From contig JAIJJM010000052.1 of assembly GCA_022728415.1 (NCBI GenBank), positions 1 through 9,687 of the forward strand: DNA of 9,687 nucleotides. Reading direction: 5' to 3'. A model generated the notes under the pieces. The model saw only the letters and a program-made list of their open reading frames with translations. It ran no database searches and had not been told where the DNA came from. Below are positions 6,027 through 9,687 of this stretch, piece after piece. Made by a program: the position numbers and the translations under genes. The DNA comes from Collinsella sp. GTDB taxonomy: Bacteria > Actinomycetota > Coriobacteriia > Coriobacteriales > Coriobacteriaceae. How positions within the stretch are numbered: position 1 is the stretch's first letter; the number at the start of each line of letters is the position of its first letter.

Positions 6027-8253
6027 ACTCGCTTGGGGCAACGTCCGCCGCGCCGGCCGCGACTACCTCGTTTACTTGTTGACGCTCACCCTGGGCGTCA
6101 CGGTCTTCTATGCCTTTAACACCGTCTCGATGCAGGTCGACATCGCCGGCATCGAGGAAGCGGGCTTGTCCGAGGCCATGGGTACCATGCTCGGCTACCT
6201 CACGTACTTTTTGGCCGGCGTCATGGCCTTTTTGATGGTGTATGCCAATAACTTCATCATGAAACGCCGCAAAAAGGAGTTTGGCCTGTACCAGGTACTC
6301 GGCATGGGGCGCGGGCGCGTCGCCACGATCATGGCGCTCGAGACTGTGATCGTTTCGGTCGGCGCCTTTGTCGCCGGCATCGTGCTGGGCGTGGGGCTCT
6401 CTCAGCTCATGGTATTCTTTACGGCCTCGCTCTTTAAGACACAGATCGCCAATTTCCACTTCTTCTTCTCGGTGCAGGCGTTCAACCTGACCCTTGCCTG
6501 CATGCTCGTAATGTTTGTGCTCACGTTGCTGCTGAACCTTCTCGCCGTGCGTCGCACCAAACTCATCGAGCTTATGGGTGCCGAGCGTCGCAACGAGAGC
6601 ATCAAGACACGCAACCCCTGGATCGCGATTGCCATCTTTGCCGTGGGCGTGGTGCTGGTGGGCGTGGCCTATTACCGTCTGCTACGTGATGGGTTCCCGG
6701 TCACCGCGACGGACAGCAAGCTGCAAGAGGCCATGAACCAGTTTGGCATCACGACCGCTATGGTTACCGTGGGCACCTTTGCCCTGTTCTGGGGACTCTC
6801 GGGCATGCTCATCAAGCTGCTGCAGAGCCTGCGCGGTGTGTATTGGCGCGGTCTCAACATGTTTACCGTGCGCCAGCTTGCGGCCAAGGTCAACACGGTG
6901 TGCTTTTCGATGGGCGTCATCGCGATGATCCTGTTTTTGGCCATCACCTCGGTGACGTGCGGCATGTCGATCGCCAACGTGATGAACGAGAACCTGGAGC
7001 ACCATACGCCGGCCGATATGTCGCAGACGTATAGCTATTACACGCCCGATGACCTCGACCGTTACAAAGAGTATGCTGACCCGTCTGAGGCCGATCGTAT
7101 GGTGCCGGCCGACGCAACGGTCGACTTGTACTCTGCGTGGCATGGTGAGCTTGCCGATCCGGACAATGATACGGAGAGTATTTATGGTAAGTCGGCGGAT
7201 AACAACGACGAGACCGGCAAGAAGGTCAATATCGCCGATGTTGCCGGTGAGCATGTGCAGATCGATTCGTATCTGAGTTATCCGCTTGGCGGCTCGGATC
7301 CTTCGGTGACTCCAAGTGAGATGTGCAAGATCATGGGCGAAAAGCTCCCCAAGGCGTTCGAGGGTAGCAACGCCGACACGACAGGCCTGTCTGTGACGCC
7401 GGCAAGTCAGTACAACAAATTGCGTCAGATGATGGGCAAGGAGCCGGTGAGCATTGGTCGCGACCAGTACTTGCTCACGTGCGATATGGGCGGCGAGCTG
7501 GTCGACATGTACACCAAGTATATGGCTGGCGGCCATGCCCTTACCTTGGGCGGGCATACGCTCAAGCCCGCTGGTGACAAGTCGGACGAGGATACGGCTG
7601 CCATCGCCAACTCGGCGATGGGCAGTAATCCGGGTACCGTCGTCGTTGCCGACGAGCTGTTGTCCCAACTTAATCTGCAACCGTATTCCAGTAGCCTGCT
7701 CGTTAACTACAAACAGGGGATGGATGCGACCGAGGCAGACGAGAGCATTAAATACACTGCGCTCGACAATCTGCTCGTTGACGGCAAGGAGCCGGGGTCG
7801 TGGGGACTCTTTATCACACGCTCCGAGATGTACACGCAAGCAGCGCAAATGAACGGTCTTATGAGCTACCTAGCCATCTACATCGGCTTTGTATTGGTCG
7901 TTGCATGCGCGGCGATTCTGTCGATCCAGCAGCTCTCCAATGTGGCCGACGGCAGCCGCAGCTATCGTGTGCTGGCGCAGATTGGCTGTGACGACCGCCA
8001 GATCCGCCATTCGGTGATGGCACAGCAAGCGGTATTCTTCCTGTTCCCGCTGGCAGTAGGCCTGGCGCACTCCTTTGTGGCGCTCAAGGTGATTATCGAC
8101 CTGGTGAGCACGTTCGGGCATATGAGCATCGGCGGCACGGTGGGCCTCACCTGCGCGATCTTCTTGGCATCCTACGGCGGCTACTTCTTGGTAACGTACC
8201 TCATGAGCACCGGCATAGTGCGAGCCGCCATCGCCACCCGCTACAGCGAGTAA
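6016..8253 (+). CDS. ABC transporter permease, BceB-type FtsX-domain protein
   Basis: This 745-residue membrane protein has the BceB layout of ten predicted membrane helices: seven near residues 17-38, 57-78, 103-130, 150-175, 200-220, 240-262 and 290-315, then a large acidic, presumably extracellular domain of about 300 residues (320-618), then three more near 622-645, 670-700 and 708-732. The two FtsX modules lie around helices 2-4 and 8-10. The segment after helix 8, with SRSYRVLAQIGCDDRQIRHSV followed by FFLFPLAVGLAHS, closely resembles BceB proteins. I chose the ATG at 6016 because GAGGG lies five bases upstream; a GTG at 6004 would add four residues. It overlaps the ATPase gene by 11 bases. 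BceAB transporters sense and remove cell-wall-active peptides and are often beside a BceRS two-component system; none is present here. A strong terminator follows. Confidence 0.92.
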   Translation: MLCKLAWGNVRRAGRDYLVYLLTLTLGVTVFYAFNTVSMQVDIAGIEEAGLSEAMGTMLGYLTYFLAGVMAFLMVYANNFIMKRRKKEFGLYQVLGMGRGRVATIMALETVIVSVGAFVAGIVLGVGLSQLMVFFTASLFKTQIANFHFFFSVQAFNLTLACMLVMFVLTLLLNLLAVRRTKLIELMGAERRNESIKTRNPWIAIAIFAVGVVLVGVAYYRLLRDGFPVTATDSKLQEAMNQFGITTAMVTVGTFALFWGLSGMLIKLLQSLRGVYWRGLNMFTVRQLAAKVNTVCFSMGVIAMILFLAITSVTCGMSIANVMNENLEHHTPADMSQTYSYYTPDDLDRYKEYADPSEADRMVPADATVDLYSAWHGELADPDNDTESIYGKSADNNDETGKKVNIADVAGEHVQIDSYLSYPLGGSDPSVTPSEMCKIMGEKLPKAFEGSNADTTGLSVTPASQYNKLRQMMGKEPVSIGRDQYLLTCDMGGELVDMYTKYMAGGHALTLGGHTLKPAGDKSDEDTAAIANSAMGSNPGTVVVADELLSQLNLQPYSSSLLVNYKQGMDATEADESIKYTALDNLLVDGKEPGSWGLFITRSEMYTQAAQMNGLMSYLAIYIGFVLVVACAAILSIQQLSNVADGSRSYRVLAQIGCDDRQIRHSVMAQQAVFFLFPLAVGLAHSFVALKVIIDLVSTFGHMSIGGTVGLTCAIFLASYGGYFLVTYLMSTGIVRAAIATRYSE

Positions 8254-8291
8254 CAAGTCGGTAAAACCGTCGCAAAACCAGTGCGAACAAC

Positions 8292-8330
8292 CGCTGCGAA
8301 GGGAGTCCAGTCCCCTTCGCAGCGTTTTTT
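8292..8330 (+). terminator. Intrinsic terminator of the ABC exporter operon
   Basis: CGCTGCGAAGGG (8292-8303) pairs perfectly with CCCTTCGCAGCG (8313-8324) around a nine-base loop and is followed by six T residues. It starts 38 bases after the permease stop codon. Confidence 0.93.
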
Positions 8331-8351
8331 GCCTGACTGATGAGTCTCAAG

Positions 8352-8476
8352 ACCAAGTGAGTAGACTTTTTTGGATCTGTCGAGCACATCGCGGGTGGCG
8401 CCCAATAAAACAGCAGGTCAGGGCTGTGGCGTTTTGGGGCGTGCTTGGCCTCCTGCAAAAAGCCTACTCACTTGGT
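8352..8476. repeat. 125-nt nested palindrome downstream of the ABC operon
   Basis: Arms 8352-8371 and 8457-8476 form a 20-bp inverted repeat with one mismatch (ACCAAGTGAGTAG outermost). Farther in and in the same register, 8379-8387 can pair with 8441-8449 (nine pairs, two of them wobble). A central hairpin with ACAGC (8410-8414) and GCTGT (8423-8427) lies near the middle. Six T residues (8476-8481) follow on the plus strand, so the folded RNA could also act as a second terminator for the ABC operon. No protein is recognisable in it. Confidence 0.75.
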
Positions 8477-8487
8477 TTTTTCTGCTA

Positions 8488-8527
8488 GAAAACCGCCGCG
8501 AGGGAAAGCAGCTCCCTTGCGGCGGTT
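8488..8527 (-). terminator. Intrinsic terminator, minus strand
   Basis: AACCGCCGCGAGGGA (8491-8505) pairs with TCCCTTGCGGCGGTT (8513-8527) with a single G-T wobble around a seven-base loop. On the minus strand the stem is followed by TTTT, so it would stop transcripts coming from the DAHP synthase side, about 300 bases after that gene's stop codon. Confidence 0.7.
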
Positions 8528-8530
8528 GGC

Positions 8531-8824
8531 GTTTGCCCAGATAAAACCGACCAAAATAAACCTGTCCCTTTTTGGTAGGTGGTTTCAGCTGAACGGTGGG
8601 CCGTGCGGCTTGGGTGTGCGGGCTCACAATCTGGGGAAACCGAACAGATTGGGGGGGGCTTGTATGATCGATTCGAAGGGAGACATGCGACCCGAGGGCA
8701 TGTTTAACAGAGTGCGCCTGGCCCTCGAGGCCCGGCGCGCATGCGACTACCCCAAGGAATGTCCCAGACTGCCGGCAGAAAAGGAACATCCCTAACTGCC
8801 GCATCGCAAATGCGGCCCGCGTAA
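8531..8824. other. Gene-free stretch with repeat-like words
   Basis: I see no convincing gene here. It holds an imperfect stem (AAACC-ACCAAAA on the left, TTTTTGGT-GGTTT on the right, about 8543-8586) around AAACCTGTCCC, a 7-bp inverted repeat CAATCTG/CAGATTG (about 8628-8652) followed by eight G residues, a diverged 21-bp direct repeat (listed separately), and a small stem CCGCAT/ATGCGG just after the DAHP synthase stop. A 43-codon plus-strand frame from the ATG at 8664 follows the G run, but its end is made of the direct repeat and it is probably not a gene. Confidence 0.5.
8754..8801. repeat. Diverged 21-bp direct repeat
   Basis: AAGGAATGTCCCAGACTGCCG (8754-8774) and AAGGAACATCCCTAACTGCCG (8781-8801) match at 17 of 21 positions, with copies starting 27 bases apart. 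The palindrome CTGCCGGCAG sits at the join of the first copy. It resembles a short interspersed repeat family, but copy number in the genome cannot be judged from this window. Confidence 0.55.
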
Positions 8825-9490
8825 CTAAATCCGTTCTGCGATCTCGTGGATGAGGTAGTCGGTCTTTTCCCAGCCCAGGCATGGGTCGGTGATCGACTTG
8901 CCAAAGACGCCGCCGTCGACCGGCTGGTTGCCGTCCTCCAGGTAGGACTCGATCATAAAGCCCTTGACCAGCTTGGAGATGGACTCGTTGCGGCGGCAGC
9001 TGTCGAGCACCTCCTTGCAAATGCGATACTGCTCCAGCGGACGCTTGCCCGAGTTGTCGTGGTTGCAGTCGATGACCGCTGCCGGATTGGCATAGCCGGC
9101 GTGCTCGGTATAGCGCTCGGCCAGGCGCTCCAGGTGCTCGTAGTGGTAATTGGGATAGGTGCGACCGTCGAGACCGATGTAGCCACGCATAACGGCGTGC
9201 GCGAGCGGATTGCCGTCGCACTCGACCTCCCAGTTGCGGAAGATGAAGCTCTGGTGCGCCTGCGCGGCGTAAATGGAGTTGAGCATAACGGTGGTAGAGC
9301 CAGCAGTGGGATTCTTCATGCCGACGGGTACCGAAATGCCGCTCGACACCAGGCGATGCTCCTGGTTTTCGACCGAGCGTGCGCCCACGGCAACATAGCT
9401 CAGCAGGTCAACGAGGTACTGGTAGTTGGACGGGTAGAGCATCTCGTCGGCGGTGAAGAAGCCCGTTTCCTCAATAACGCGCAGGTGCAT
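8825..9490 (-). pseudogene. Class I DAHP synthase (AroF/AroG/AroH family), N-terminal third missing
   Basis: This fragment is the C-terminal 221 codons of 3-deoxy-D-arabino-heptulosonate 7-phosphate synthase, which joins phosphoenolpyruvate and erythrose 4-phosphate at the start of the shikimate pathway. Compared with E. coli AroG (about 350 residues), it retains counterparts of K186 (K59 in GMKNPT), R234 (R102), the metal ligands H268 (H144 in CNHDNSGK), E302 (E181 in ESYLEDGNQ) and D326 (D202 in [10 protein letters not shown]). The first 125 or so residues, including the equivalents of C61, R92 and K97, are absent. Upstream of about 9490 the DNA instead encodes acetolactate synthase on the opposite strand. 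The ATG at 9490 is an internal codon, not a real start. A protein from this fragment should be inactive. The cause may be a rearrangement or an assembly join. Confidence 0.88.
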
Positions 9491-9687
9491 ATGGCGGATG
9501 GCCTGGCGCGGGCGACCGGGGAGGTCGGCGTGGTGCTGGTGACCTCTGGGCCTGGGGCGACGAACGCCATCACTGGCATTGCGACAGCCTATATGGACTC
9601 TATTCCGTTGGTGATCCTCTCGGGGCAGGTAGCCACCTCGCTTATCGGCTACGATGCCTTCCAGGAGTGCGACATGGTGGGGATTTC
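9485..9687 (+). pseudogene. ilvB: Acetolactate synthase large subunit fragment, N-terminus missing and 3' end outside window
   Basis: From GTG at 9485 the plus strand reads [17 protein letters not shown], then [20 protein letters not shown] and [10 protein letters not shown]. This is the highly conserved N-terminal pyrimidine-binding domain of acetohydroxyacid synthase, the thiamine-diphosphate enzyme that begins branched-chain amino acid synthesis. In intact enzymes the segment is preceded by roughly 60-75 residues including the catalytic Glu of the HEQ-A motif; here those are replaced by antisense DAHP synthase sequence. The frame stays open into that antisense DNA but without homology. The gene continues past the window edge, so its C-terminal part may be intact. 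Confidence 0.88.

Noticed and set aside
5202..6041. 279-codon minus-strand open frame
   Set aside because: It is the antisense shadow of the ABC ATPase, caused by GC-rich codon bias.
6682..7848. 388-codon minus-strand open frame
   Set aside because: It is the antisense of the permease; Arg/His/Val-rich composition and no domain.
8664..8795. Small plus-strand frame (43 codons) after a run of eight G
   Set aside because: The G run resembles a ribosome site, but the last third is encoded by the direct repeat and I recognise no family.
8418..9221. 267-codon minus-strand open frame overlapping the DAHP synthase
   Set aside because: It is in a different frame from the conserved DAHP synthase motifs and runs through the terminator and repeats.

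Overview
The window looks like chromosome from a high-GC gut actinobacterium of the Coriobacteriia, most probably Collinsella or a close relative. This is inferred from GC-rich codon use, the mix of gene families and intergenic repeats of a style I associate with that group; no rRNA or other marker is present to prove it. Most of the content is ordinary metabolism, regulation and transport, broken up by unusual palindromic intergenic DNA.

Layout. At 1-467 (minus) is the N-terminal part of a DeoR-family sugar regulator, divergent from a class II ketose-bisphosphate aldolase of the GatY/KbaY type at 803-1660 (plus). The T-rich spacer holds candidate operators, so the pair looks like a sugar-phosphate catabolic locus with a local regulator. 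The aldolase converges on a minus-strand pair, an AraC-type regulator (2561-3499) followed by a HAD phosphatase (1881-2504), across a nested palindrome with a two-way terminator at its centre. A poorly resolved stretch (3500-3987) with one doubtful 69-codon ORF leads to a minus-strand protein that fuses a Nudix/MutT hydrolase to a Vsr-type mismatch endonuclease (3988-4977). Divergent from it is a translationally coupled BceAB-type ABC exporter operon (5241-8253) ending in a strong terminator. The next 570 bases contain no convincing gene but carry hairpins and repeats. The window ends in two truncated biosynthetic genes placed head to head: the C-terminal two thirds of a class I DAHP synthase (minus, 8825-9490) and an internal part of acetolactate synthase large subunit (plus, from about 9485). 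They meet inside the words GTGCATATG.

The main points of interest are: (1) the Nudix-Vsr fusion; (2) three intergenic nested palindromes of nearly equal span (125, 127 and 125 nt) with unrelated arms, one of them with perfect 37-bp arms that contain a 10-bp word four times; (3) the head-to-head junction of two decapitated core genes, which is either a real rearrangement or an assembly/amplification chimera. I saw no CRISPR array, tRNA, rRNA or complete transposase gene.
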